64,000 bases of DNA from an uncultured Bacilli bacterium (GTDB lineage: Bacteria > Bacillota_I > Bacilli_A > RF39 > UBA660). The translations under genes were made by a program, and so were the position numbers. The stretch lies in the NCBI GenBank assembly GCA_934102255.1, contig CAKOSN010000002.1:41474-105473 (forward strand), in the 5' to 3' direction. Of the stretch, positions 1 to 8,845 are shown one piece after another; position 1 is the stretch's first letter, and each line of letters opens with the position of its first letter. Below the pieces are notes generated by a model. The model was given only the letters and a program-made list of their open reading frames with translations, ran no database searches and was not told the DNA's origin.

Positions 1-233
1 TTAGTTACTGTATTTAAATAACCATTTTGAATTAAATAATCAAGAGTAGCCGTTTTATTAGTGCATTTCTTATCTAATACACAATCATGAGCTTTTTCAA
101 CAACTTTTTTATTTAAAACTAGCCATAATTTTGTTTCTCTATCGCTTTTTATAGCTTCATAACTTTTATAGCCAATAAGGCCAGCCATTACTAAGACTAA
201 GATACAAGAGATTATTTTACTGAAGTTTTCCAT
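1..233 (-). CDS. Small single-pass membrane protein, 3' end beyond window
   Basis: An ATG at 233 opens a frame that runs off the left edge without a stop, so at least 77 codons are visible. Residues 6-22 form one hydrophobic segment behind a short, mildly polar N-terminus. A charged stretch follows, with two cysteines (near residues 52 and 58) and a segment ending NGYLNT. The start lies 17 bases inside the end of tgt, so the two genes are probably translationally coupled. A hydrophobic N-helix followed by a short domain with a GYL motif is also typical of small pilin-like secreted proteins, but I cannot assign a family. The C-terminus is missing. Confidence 0.6.
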   Translation of the reverse strand, partial: MENFSKIISCILVLVMAGLIGYKSYEAIKSDRETKLWLVLNKKVVEKAHDCVLDKKCTNKTATLDYLIQNGYLNTVT

Positions 234-1335
234 AATAATTTTTTATAAACTCCTCTCTGTACTCTAGAAGGCGGTCTTCTTTAATAGCAGCTCTTAGTTC
301 TTCGGTTAAGTTAATTAAATAATGAATATTATGGATTGAAAGTAAACGAGCTCCAAAAGTTTCTTCACAATTAATTAAGTGTTTAATGTAGGCTTTAGTA
401 TAATTTTGACAAGCATAGCAAGTGCAGCCCTCTTCAACTGGAGTAAAATCTTCTTTATATTTAGCATTTTTAATATTAATTTTACCGTATCTAGTTAGGG
501 CATGACCATGACGCGCTAATCTTGTTGGTGAAACGCAGTCAAAAATATCTACACCGTTACAAACGTTTTCTACAATGTCAATAGGATCGCCTACGCCCAT
601 TAAATATCTTACTTTATCTTTAGGAAGATAAGATGTTGCATAGCGAACCATTTTGTATTGGGTTGGTTTATCTTCGCCAACACTGGTACCACCGATTGAA
701 TAACCGTCAAAATCCATTTTAACTAGCTCTTCTACACAATGACGACGCAAATCTTCATATTCGCCACCTTGAACAATTCCAAATAAACTTTGGTTAGGAT
801 TATTAAAGACATCCTTACCTCTTTTTGCCCACCTTAGAGTTCTTTCAACGGAATTTTTACAATAATCATAAGTAGCAGGATAACCAATACATTCATCAAA
901 ACTCATAGCAATATCGCTATCTAACTTATTTTGAATTTGAATAGACTTTTCTGGAGTTAAAAGTAGGGCATCACCATTATATTGGTTTTTAAATTTTACG
1001 CCTTCTTCAGTTATATCTTTTCTTTTAGCTAAAGAAAATACTTGAAAACCACCAGAATCAGTTAAAATTGGTCCATCCCAATTCATAAATTTATGAAGAC
1101 CACCAGCATGATTTACGATATCTTCACCCGGTCTTAACCATAAATGATAAGTATTTGCTAAAATAATACCAGCATGATTAGCTTTTAGTTCTTCTGGCGA
1201 TAAAGTTTTTACTGTAGCTTGAGTTCCTACCGGCATAAACATAGGAGTTTCAAAAGTGCCATAATTAGTATGAATAAGTCCTAATCTTGCTCTTGTTGTC
1301 TTATCTTCTTTTAATAATTCGTATTTTATTTTCAT
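217..1335 (-). CDS. tgt: Queuine/preQ1 tRNA-guanine transglycosylase
   Basis: Exchanges the wobble guanine of GUN-anticodon tRNAs (Tyr, His, Asn, Asp) for the queuosine precursor preQ1. At 372 residues it is the normal family length. Asp93 in the TDSGGFQ motif is the conserved general acid/base and Asp266 in the IFDCVSPTR segment is the nucleophile. The zinc site is Cys304, Cys306, Cys309 and His335. GGTSVGE near residue 215 is the substrate-pocket loop. An AGCGAGG ribosome site sits about 8 bases before the ATG. A small membrane protein gene overlaps its 3' end. In many Bacillota tgt sits beside yajC/secDF, which may lie further left; I cannot see them. No queuosine biosynthesis genes are in this window. 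Confidence 0.97.
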   Translation of the reverse strand: MKIKYELLKEDKTTRARLGLIHTNYGTFETPMFMPVGTQATVKTLSPEELKANHAGIILANTYHLWLRPGEDIVNHAGGLHKFMNWDGPILTDSGGFQVFSLAKRKDITEEGVKFKNQYNGDALLLTPEKSIQIQNKLDSDIAMSFDECIGYPATYDYCKNSVERTLRWAKRGKDVFNNPNQSLFGIVQGGEYEDLRRHCVEELVKMDFDGYSIGGTSVGEDKPTQYKMVRYATSYLPKDKVRYLMGVGDPIDIVENVCNGVDIFDCVSPTRLARHGHALTRYGKINIKNAKYKEDFTPVEEGCTCYACQNYTKAYIKHLINCEETFGARLLSIHNIHYLINLTEELRAAIKEDRLLEYREEFIKNYYGKLQ

Positions 1336-1370
1336 ATAAGTACCTCGCTTTCAAATTATATCAAAAAAAC

Positions 1371-1397
1371 AGACTATCGTCTAGCAAGAAATAGTCT
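1371..1397 (-). terminator. Terminator of the 491-aa gene
   Basis: Inverted repeat AGACTA/TAGTCT around the stop codon of the gene ending at 1374. On the minus strand it is followed by a seven-T run just upstream of tgt, so tgt probably starts its own transcript. Confidence 0.6.
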
Positions 1398-2849
1398 ATT
1401 ATGCGCATATTCGCTAACGGCAACATTGAAGTTTTCAAATGTCATTGGCATTTTACGCTCTTTTAGTAAATAGTAAATGGCAATTTTTTCATCACTAGTT
1501 AATTTACGGTAAGTAGAACCAAATTGTTTAGTGATTTCTAAATCGTCTAAAATACTTTGTAAGCTTACATTTAAAACATAATTTCCTTTTTGAGAATTTT
1601 GAGTTACAAAAGTCATAAATAACTTACGGTCGTTATTATTACTCAACAAATTTAGAGTAACTGCTCTTAATTTTAACTTTTCTAAAGGATAACTAGTTAA
1701 GCTATAATAATCAATTATAGTAAAATTACGTTTAGTATTTTCATCACCAGGAACAGGTATACCATTTTGTAAGCAATAGCACATGATATCTAAAATTTCT
1801 TCTAAATACTCACGCTCATATTCCTCTACTTTATTAAGATGAATAATAAATTCGTCTTCTAAATTATTTTCTTTACTGGCTTGATGTAAAAGTTCCGTCA
1901 TTGCTTTAGGACCTATTTTTTCATTATATTTTGCAAAACGACTTTCAATTAAATCATCTATAGTCATATAATTTTGCATAAATTCTTGAAAAATTTCATT
2001 TTTTCTTTTCTGAGCAGGCGTATTTTTAGCGTCTTCTTTCTTTTTTATATTTAATTTGTTAATACAATCATCAATAATATTTAGAATCATTTGTTCTCTA
2101 TTAAATAGAACATTTCTGGCTTCTTTATCATTTATAGTATCAAAATATTTAGTAAAGTGTTTAATAATAGCTGTTCTCGTACTTTTTAAAGTTTTTAAAT
2201 CCTGATTTTCAAGAAGACTTCTTATTTTACTATCCTGATTAGCTAAGTCATTATTAATAATTTTATTTATTTCTAAGACATTTACTCTAGCTAAAAAATT
2301 GGCAGTTGGATTTTCGAGCATTTTCTTGTATCTTTCTAGCTTTTGACGATAAATATTTTTTTCATAAGCACTGGCATAATTAATTAGATAAATTTCACCA
2401 TATCTTTTAATGTCAGTACTAGAAAGTCTTGTTTCTTCTTCAACCTCTTCTAAAGCTATATCAAGTGGTAACAGGCGATTATAAGCATTAACTAAGGCAT
2501 TAAAATATTTAGAATATATTTCCTTTAGACGGTTATTCCTTATAATTTCAGCTTTTTCTTCTTTAGATAATTCGTGACTTTCTAATTCTGACATATCTTT
2601 TTTAGCTTTATCTTGTTTAAGACTACTAAAAGCATTATGGACTTCTTCTAGCATGTCTGGCAAGTTTTTGATTTTAAGCCTGCCATAGTAAAAATTATCA
2701 ACATACTTAGTTAATTCTTCCGTTGTTAATCCATGACTTTTAGCAAAATCAGCTATAGCGGCATATACTTCTTTTTTTCTTTTTCCATCGGCTATAACGG
2801 TTCCAATTACAACATAGCATTCTCTAGCAATTTCTCTTTTTTCGCGCAT
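1374..2849 (-). CDS. Uncharacterised 491-aa helical protein
   Basis: I do not recognise a family. The protein is rich in Lys, Glu, Leu and Asn, has no signal peptide or membrane segment, and looks almost entirely helical. The sequence around residues 100-200 (ALVNAYNRLLPLDIALEEVE and onward) could form short helical hairpins. The C-terminal 100 residues are more ordered and hydrophobic. The start is well supported: GGGGGAA lies 5 bases before the ATG, with a TATAAA-like -10 further up. A hairpin with a T-run follows the stop, so it appears to be a single-gene transcript between tgt and a GH3 enzyme. There are no catalytic motifs that I can point to. Confidence 0.75.
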   Translation of the reverse strand: MREKREIARECYVVIGTVIADGKRKKEVYAAIADFAKSHGLTTEELTKYVDNFYYGRLKIKNLPDMLEEVHNAFSSLKQDKAKKDMSELESHELSKEEKAEIIRNNRLKEIYSKYFNALVNAYNRLLPLDIALEEVEEETRLSSTDIKRYGEIYLINYASAYEKNIYRQKLERYKKMLENPTANFLARVNVLEINKIINNDLANQDSKIRSLLENQDLKTLKSTRTAIIKHFTKYFDTINDKEARNVLFNREQMILNIIDDCINKLNIKKKEDAKNTPAQKRKNEIFQEFMQNYMTIDDLIESRFAKYNEKIGPKAMTELLHQASKENNLEDEFIIHLNKVEEYEREYLEEILDIMCYCLQNGIPVPGDENTKRNFTIIDYYSLTSYPLEKLKLRAVTLNLLSNNNDRKLFMTFVTQNSQKGNYVLNVSLQSILDDLEITKQFGSTYRKLTSDEKIAIYYLLKERKMPMTFENFNVAVSEYAHNRLFLARR

Positions 2850-2948
2850 ATCAATTCCCCCATATGTGTATTTTATACTAACACATTATTTTATAAAAAG
2901 GCAATGCTTTTTAATGTTTTTTTCTAAGAAATTTTAGAAAAGAAAAAA

Positions 2949-2965
2949 GGCTAATTAATTAAGCC
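2949..2965 (-). terminator. Terminator of the GH3 gene
   Basis: GGCT/AGCC hairpin with an AT-only loop overlapping the stop codon, then T6 on the minus strand. Confidence 0.55.
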
Positions 2966-4321
2966 CATTTTAATTTTCCATTCAATGATTTTGGTAGTTA
3001 AACTTTTGATATAATCTTGACTTAGATTACCATTATTGATATTATCAATTATTTCTTTTATATCTCTAGCGTAATTTTTAGTTACTAAAATATTATTACC
3101 AGCTAAAATTGATTTTATACCCATTGATTCAACGTCAGCGGTTGCGCCCATATTAAGAGCATCGGTTATAATCATCCCTTTAAAATTTAGAGTGTTTCGT
3201 AAATAATTATGGTTATTTATAGAAATAGAAGCAGGATTTTCATCATCGAAGGCAGTAACAGTATTATGACTTATCATTACAGCTTCGGCTCCATTATCAA
3301 TAGCCATTTTAAAAGGTATTAAATCTTCTTCTACTTCTTCGATTGTTCTTGTATCTATAGAACTACTTTTATGAGTATCTTTATTTTTACCGTAACCAGG
3401 ATAGTGTTTTAAAACGTTAACAATTCCCGATTCTTTAGAAGACTCTAGGATATTTATGGCAAACTCGCCAGTAAGTTCAGGGCTAAGACCTAGGGAACGA
3501 CTATAAATATAATCATTTTTATCATTAGAAATATCTAGTACGGGTGCTAAATTAATATTTAAGCCTAGGGATTTTAGAAGCTCATTTTTTTCTTTATTAT
3601 CACTTCTTATTAAATCGAAGCCCCCTTCTTTATATAAAGTTCTAGGAGATAAAAAGGCACTACTTCTTAAGTTTTTATTGCTACTTATTCTAACTACAGT
3701 ACCACCTTCTTCATCGACAGCTAGAAGTAAAGGGATTTTAACGTTATTTTGTAAGGCGGTAACCATTTCGATTACTTCATCTTTAGTCTTATTTTTAAAA
3801 GCTTCCCCAAATAAAACTAATCCGCCTAAATGGTACTCTTCTACATCATTTAGACTTTTAGAAGTATGATGAACCATGTAAAGTCCCCCTACTATTTCTT
3901 CTAAGGACATGTTATTTACTATTTCTTTAGCTTTATCGGTATTACTATTGTTTAGACTTTCTAAAGTAAACTCTTTATCTAATTTTTCTACGTTTGTAAT
4001 TGTTATATCTTGTTTACTTTTATTTTTATCAAGGGTACCTTCATAACTTATTTTGACATAATCATTAACACTACTATTGATTTCTTGAGGCGAAAATTCA
4101 TAAATTATTTGGTCTTTATCACAAAGGTAAGTTGTATTTTCATCTTGATAAATAATTAGACCTTCGATATTTAAGATTCTGGCATCATCATTGTTAACAC
4201 TTTCTAATTTTTGATTATCATTTTTATTTTTATTTTTTATATACCAAGTCATAGCAGCCCCAGCAATAATTATTATTAATAAACATAAAAGTATAAATTT
4301 ATATTTTTTCTTTAATCGCAT
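2951..4321 (-). CDS. Membrane-anchored GH3 beta-N-acetylhexosaminidase, NagZ-like
   Basis: Glycoside hydrolase family 3 protein of the NagZ type, which removes N-acetylglucosamine from muropeptides in wall recycling. Numbering is from the ATG at 4321, chosen because AGGTGG lies 8 bases before it; a GTG 12 bases further up would overlap the previous gene. Residues 9-27 form one membrane anchor after a lysine-rich tail, so the enzyme faces outward. A ~90-residue linker domain follows, then the barrel: DEEGG at 203-207, the KHYPGYG motif at 305-311, the Asp315-Thr-His317 dyad that acts as acid/base in NagZ, and Asp387 in ITDALNMGA as nucleophile. All key residues are present. There is no C-terminal second domain, so this is the short form. 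The exact substrate is not fixed by sequence. Confidence 0.9.
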   Translation of the reverse strand: MRLKKKYKFILLCLLIIIIAGAAMTWYIKNKNKNDNQKLESVNNDDARILNIEGLIIYQDENTTYLCDKDQIIYEFSPQEINSSVNDYVKISYEGTLDKNKSKQDITITNVEKLDKEFTLESLNNSNTDKAKEIVNNMSLEEIVGGLYMVHHTSKSLNDVEEYHLGGLVLFGEAFKNKTKDEVIEMVTALQNNVKIPLLLAVDEEGGTVVRISSNKNLRSSAFLSPRTLYKEGGFDLIRSDNKEKNELLKSLGLNINLAPVLDISNDKNDYIYSRSLGLSPELTGEFAINILESSKESGIVNVLKHYPGYGKNKDTHKSSSIDTRTIEEVEEDLIPFKMAIDNGAEAVMISHNTVTAFDDENPASISINNHNYLRNTLNFKGMIITDALNMGATADVESMGIKSILAGNNILVTKNYARDIKEIIDNINNGNLSQDYIKSLTTKIIEWKIKMGLIN

Positions 4322-4322
4322 A

Positions 4323-5264
4323 TTATTTTCCACCTAATTTTTTTAGAACTAATTTTTGCTTTTCAGTTAAAGAACTAGCAATTTCATTATAACTTTCAAC
4401 ATTATAAATAAATACTGTGTCTAAAAGATTATCTAAGTAATAGTCTATCCCAATTTGTTTAATTAAATACTCCATATCTTTTGAGACATCAATAAAATCT
4501 AAAAGGTCTGTTGCATCTAACTCATTTACGCAAGATGTTTTTAAATAATACTCTTTACGACTAGAAGAAAAATAGTAATAAAACGTTCTTATTAGAAAAG
4601 CCAGAATTTTTTTATAAGCTTCTTCATTATCATTTTTTAATTTTCTTAGTTTTTCTTCGCCATATTCTCTTACAATATCTTTATCATGATATTTACTATA
4701 CAAATATTTTAAATAAGTAAAAAACTCGAAAGGGGTTGTATTTTTATTATTAAGAAATACGCTTGCATAAGCATTAATTTGTTTTTGAGAGGCTATTTCT
4801 TGTTCTTCACTTTTTATATTGGGATGCAATTCTTTAATTATACTAGATAATTTAGGGTCATTTAAGGCTGTTATTAGAGCAGTATAATCATAATATCTAG
4901 AGTATTTATAAGCATTAATTATTTCATCTAAGAGTATTTTTAAATACCCCATATCAAAAAAGTATTCTAAAGTACCATTTATATCATTAGTAAAGTTATC
5001 AAAAGTATATAATAAAGCTTCAATATCAAATTCTTCGTTAGCTAAATCATTAAACTCAGTTAATAAAAAATATTCAATTTGCATTAATTCTAAGTAGGCT
5101 TTAGCGCTTTCTATATCTTGGCTTAGGTATTCTTTAAACTTTTTTACGATGATATTTAACTTTTTATTATGAATTTTTTTCTCACTAAGGTTTTTACCTT
5201 CAATAGAAATACTATCATAAATAGCAAGTAAGTTTTTGATGATGTTTTTTAAATTAAATTGCAT
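4323..5264 (-). CDS. Uncharacterised 313-aa helical protein
   Basis: No family recognised. It is tyrosine- and lysine-rich and predicted all-helical, without a signal peptide or membrane segment. Its stop codon lies one base from the ATG of the GH3 gene, so the two are likely one transcript. AAGGAG sits 5 bases before the ATG at 5264. No cysteine cluster, nucleotide-binding loop or other catalytic signature is visible. Because the neighbouring product acts outside the membrane and this one looks cytoplasmic, a shared pathway is not obvious. Confidence 0.75.
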   Translation of the reverse strand: MQFNLKNIIKNLLAIYDSISIEGKNLSEKKIHNKKLNIIVKKFKEYLSQDIESAKAYLELMQIEYFLLTEFNDLANEEFDIEALLYTFDNFTNDINGTLEYFFDMGYLKILLDEIINAYKYSRYYDYTALITALNDPKLSSIIKELHPNIKSEEQEIASQKQINAYASVFLNNKNTTPFEFFTYLKYLYSKYHDKDIVREYGEEKLRKLKNDNEEAYKKILAFLIRTFYYYFSSSRKEYYLKTSCVNELDATDLLDFIDVSKDMEYLIKQIGIDYYLDNLLDTVFIYNVESYNEIASSLTEKQKLVLKKLGGK

Positions 5265-5437
5265 GGAGACTCCTTAATACCACATTTAATCCTTTTTAGT
5301 TCTTGTTTAATTATACTAATAAATATGGCAAATTTAAAGGTGTTTTTGTTATTTTGAAAAATAAGTTAGTGGTTATAGAAAGAATTTTTATGCTTTTTGG
5401 ATAATTAACAAACTTTTTTTATTTTTAAAAATATTAC

Positions 5438-6469
5438 TTATCTTTTTCTTTTTAATTCTAATCCATTGTTTTCTTGATAATCATCAGTATCATTAAATGG
5501 CATCACTGGCAAACTAGTATTTTGTCTAAATAATCTACCGTATTTAAGATTATTTAATTCTTCGGCTGTTTGTCTTAATTTTTCTTGATAAAATCTTACC
5601 ATTTCTTCTAGTTTTGCTTGCTCTTCTAATAATTTACTTGTTTCTAAATCTTTTTTTAGATTACTTGGCATTATATCTTTTATTAAATAAGTATTTAAAT
5701 ATTGGTAAGTCTCAGAATCAGAAAAGTTTTGTGTTTGATTAAAACCATTAAATCTTATACCTGATACTATCGATGTTTTGCTAATTAGAAGTTGAGATTT
5801 TGGGGATAGAAGCCATTTTAATGGGGATACTTCTAACCAAACTAAGTCGCCTTCATGATAAATTTGACCGTTTGTAAGCTTATAAGAAGTAGGATTAGTA
5901 TATTTAGTTCTTATATATTTTTTACCATTATAAGTATATTCTAGGTATATTTGGGGCGCAAAAGGTAGAGAAAATTCATTTATTTTTCTAGCATCAATAG
6001 TATAGGTTTTTCCAGTAGTTTGAAGATTACCTGCTAAAAAGCTAGCTTCAAGTTGCTGAGCTAAACAGGGACTTACTGCATACTGTGGATACTCGCCAAA
6101 TTCGATTTCTAAAGGCATACTTATTTTTTTAGAATTTTTTACTAACTTATCTGAGAATGTTTGATATTCTAAAACCGGACGAATGGCAGGAAAACGATTA
6201 GTTGGACTTGTCCACTTAACATGACCGTCAGTATTAATGGTAAAAGCAACGCCCATTTTCATTTGCGATGCCAAAAACCAGGTAGTAGTTCGAGACTTTA
6301 AAGAGGTATTATTTAAGGCAAATTCTTGGTCTGATACATTGGCTCCCAATAAAATAGCAAAGTCAGAAACAGCACACTTTGTTCCCATTTTATCAATAAT
6401 ATCAATTTTTTGACTGCCAAATACTTCTTCTCTTGTAAGCATTCGCATTTCATTATTATTAAAGTTCAT
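5438..6469 (-). CDS. Stand-alone DUF6273-like domain protein
   Basis: 343 residues. Residues 10-265 match, block by block, the N-terminal module of the three AAA proteins at 33000-38885: a KMGTKCAVSDFAILLGA segment, IRPVLEYQ, an EIEFGEYPQ motif, a GKTYTID block, a YNGKKYIRTKY strand and VWLEVSPLKWLLSPKSQLLI. The FGxYPQ...WLEV..L.W pattern resembles domains annotated as DUF6273; that name is from memory. Residues 280-315 form a short coiled coil in place of the AAA domain, and the tail is basic (ELKRKR). The gene lies 26 bases downstream of the first WG-repeat paralogue and has its own strong site (AAAGGAG before ATG). It has no membrane segment. The role is unknown; the module may be a sensor or binding domain. 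Confidence 0.8.
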   Translation of the reverse strand: MNFNNNEMRMLTREEVFGSQKIDIIDKMGTKCAVSDFAILLGANVSDQEFALNNTSLKSRTTTWFLASQMKMGVAFTINTDGHVKWTSPTNRFPAIRPVLEYQTFSDKLVKNSKKISMPLEIEFGEYPQYAVSPCLAQQLEASFLAGNLQTTGKTYTIDARKINEFSLPFAPQIYLEYTYNGKKYIRTKYTNPTSYKLTNGQIYHEGDLVWLEVSPLKWLLSPKSQLLISKTSIVSGIRFNGFNQTQNFSDSETYQYLNTYLIKDIMPSNLKKDLETSKLLEEQAKLEEMVRFYQEKLRQTAEELNNLKYGRLFRQNTSLPVMPFNDTDDYQENNGLELKRKR

Positions 6470-6495
6470 TTTTATCTCCTTTTTTATTCATTTAT

Positions 6496-8622
6496 TTAAG
6501 AATTTTTAGTTAAATTTCTTTTTAATTTAGATTCTTGATAACAAGTAACAAAATCATTATTAAAAGTAGCGCCTGTTATATTAGTACCTGTAAAATCATA
6601 AGAAAGAAATGTTACATCACTATAATTACCATTAGATAAATCCTTATTATAAATTGTTTGTGGATTTATACAGGCATTAGAGCCGGAAAAGTCAAGCCCA
6701 CTAACATCGATGCCACTAAAATCAAATAATAATAAATTAAAATGTTTTAAAAGTTTACGATAATCACTATTTATGGTTTTAATACCAGCAATATTAACGG
6801 TAAAGTCAACAGGTACTTCTATTCTTGGACCTTTTGTTAATTTTCTTTTTTGCTTTAGAAAAACAATTTTTTCTCTTAACATTTTAATTTGATTAGTATA
6901 CTTCGCTATTAAATCTTCATCACTATAATAATCTGATATTTCCCGGTTAATTTCTTCATTAAAATCTGTTTGACTATTAGCTGTTTTGCCAAAATACTCA
7001 TTTTCTGATAGTAAAGTAGAATTAGAATTTAAATGTTTATCATGAATATCAAATTTACCTAAATTAACTACTCTACTGCCGACATAATAGAAATTGCCAT
7101 TAATAATAAAATAATCATCATAATAGCTAATTGGTGTGTTTTTAGCAGCTAGCCATTCATATTTATCAGCCTTTTTATCATATAAATAATAGCCAGTACC
7201 ATTAGAGCCTTTATAAATATAAAATACCATGAAGTTTAGATATTGTCTTTGGGGAATATATTTAGTTTTTACTGGCTTTAGGGTTAAATAATCTACATAA
7301 TAACTATAGTCATAGTACCATTTTGCACTAAAAGCATCACAATAGTCATCATCGTCGGGGTCAAGTTCTGTATGTTCTAGATAATTTAGGTAATCACCTT
7401 TACTAGCAATTTTTATATTAACATTTTCTTTAAAATCACCCTGGTAATCTTTTTGAGACAAAATTCCATTATCAGTACTATTGGGGCCAAATTCTAGGTT
7501 CCATAAAACCCCTTTTCTATCGCATTTATTACCATTTATATCGATAGCAAATTTACGATTACCAGCAATACCATGTTTAAAGTCAAAATTAAAATCAGCA
7601 TCCTTTTTCATATATTCTTTAAAAATAGAATTAAAATCAAACTGTGGTTTTATAACCTCACTTGCATATTCATCTAAATAACCATATAAATTATTATCAA
7701 CAAGAACGAGTAAGCGATTACAAGAGTAGCGACCGCAAACTTTATAAACTTTTTCACCAACAAAAGCATATAGTTGGCCGTCTTTATATCTTAGAATCAT
7801 TCTTTTTTCTTGAACTAATTTAGCCATTATTTTATCTATTTTGATATATTCTTCGGTATTTATATCTTTAAATTCACTTAATAAGTTGCCGTTTATATCA
7901 AAATATTGTAAATTTTGGTCTTTAACTAGATATCTATTACTGTCAAAATCAGCTATAAATCCCTTTGTATTCCAAATTAGCATCTTATTCTTACAAAAAA
8001 TAGCAATAGTTTTTTCTAAGTTAAATTGTCCAATTAAGGCAGTAACCATTAAGAAGTTTTGATTATATTTAATATGATATAAGTTATTATTTTGCTTTAA
8101 CTTTTCTTGTATATCTTTAGATACATTAAATTCAGCATAAATACTTAGAGTTAAGGTATCATTACAAGACAGTTCTTCTTGTCTATCTTCTTCACTTAAA
8201 TAAAATGTAAAAAGAATATTATCGTCATATCGGCTTTTTAATAATATTTTATTGCCTTCTAAAACTAAAATCGGATTTTCTTTTATATTTTCTTTTTCAT
8301 TGTTGTAACTAAATATAAGTCTTCCTTCTGGGTTATACAGTTCATAAATATTAGGACTATATGTTCTTTGAACAAGGATGTAACCGTTTAAACCACAAAT
8401 AAATTTACCATTATATAAAAATTCATTGGTATATAAACCATTGCTATCATAGATACCAAACTTACCTTTAACGGTGTAATATAAGTCATAATAATTTGTA
8501 TCTTCTAAAGTTTTATTATATGGTACTATTTCATTAGTTTTCTTATTAAAATAATAGGTTTCATCGTCATTTCTTTTAAAAACACTATATAAGTATTTTT
8601 GATATAATTCATTATTTGTCAT
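6496..8622 (-). CDS. WG-repeat / pentapeptide-like protein, paralogue A
   Basis: 708 residues and one of three tandem relatives. The N-terminus (ELYQKYLYSVF) is shared by all three. The middle is beta-rich with WG-type repeats; the clearest is near residue 320, NLYGYLDEYASEVIKPQF. A coiled coil follows at about residues 565-600 (ending IVFLKQKRKLTKG). The last ~100 residues are a pentapeptide-like tail: alternating F.G/L.F steps, then INPQTIYNKDLSNGNYSDV and YDFTGTNITGATF. There is no signal peptide or membrane helix, so it is probably cytoplasmic or surface-free. WG repeats and pentapeptide solenoids are usually binding scaffolds, and no enzyme motif is visible. This copy is more diverged from B and C, and lacks their conserved 5' region. 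Confidence 0.8.
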   Translation of the reverse strand: MTNNELYQKYLYSVFKRNDDETYYFNKKTNEIVPYNKTLEDTNYYDLYYTVKGKFGIYDSNGLYTNEFLYNGKFICGLNGYILVQRTYSPNIYELYNPEGRLIFSYNNEKENIKENPILVLEGNKILLKSRYDDNILFTFYLSEEDRQEELSCNDTLTLSIYAEFNVSKDIQEKLKQNNNLYHIKYNQNFLMVTALIGQFNLEKTIAIFCKNKMLIWNTKGFIADFDSNRYLVKDQNLQYFDINGNLLSEFKDINTEEYIKIDKIMAKLVQEKRMILRYKDGQLYAFVGEKVYKVCGRYSCNRLLVLVDNNLYGYLDEYASEVIKPQFDFNSIFKEYMKKDADFNFDFKHGIAGNRKFAIDINGNKCDRKGVLWNLEFGPNSTDNGILSQKDYQGDFKENVNIKIASKGDYLNYLEHTELDPDDDDYCDAFSAKWYYDYSYYVDYLTLKPVKTKYIPQRQYLNFMVFYIYKGSNGTGYYLYDKKADKYEWLAAKNTPISYYDDYFIINGNFYYVGSRVVNLGKFDIHDKHLNSNSTLLSENEYFGKTANSQTDFNEEINREISDYYSDEDLIAKYTNQIKMLREKIVFLKQKRKLTKGPRIEVPVDFTVNIAGIKTINSDYRKLLKHFNLLLFDFSGIDVSGLDFSGSNACINPQTIYNKDLSNGNYSDVTFLSYDFTGTNITGATFNNDFVTCYQESKLKRNLTKNS

Positions 8623-8804
8623 AATTATTTGCTTCCCTTAACCAATTTCTTTTTTGCGGTACTACCTTAACATGACCGATACTAAAAAGTAAAATAACAA
8701 ATAATCATGATTATAATAACTTTGGTTATGGAAAAAAGTAGAATGACTATTTCAATCATTGATAATCCAATTCATTATTTTAAATGACTTTTTTAACCAA
8801 AATA

Positions 8805-8833
8805 AAAGACGATTTTTTTGGTTTATCGTCTTT
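8805..8833 (-). terminator. Terminator of WG paralogue B
   Basis: Perfect AAAGACGAT/ATCGTCTTT inverted repeat with an 11-base loop, 12 bases past the stop. The 223-base gap to paralogue A otherwise shows nothing I can name. Confidence 0.6.
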
Positions 8834-8845
8834 AAAAGTAAATAT

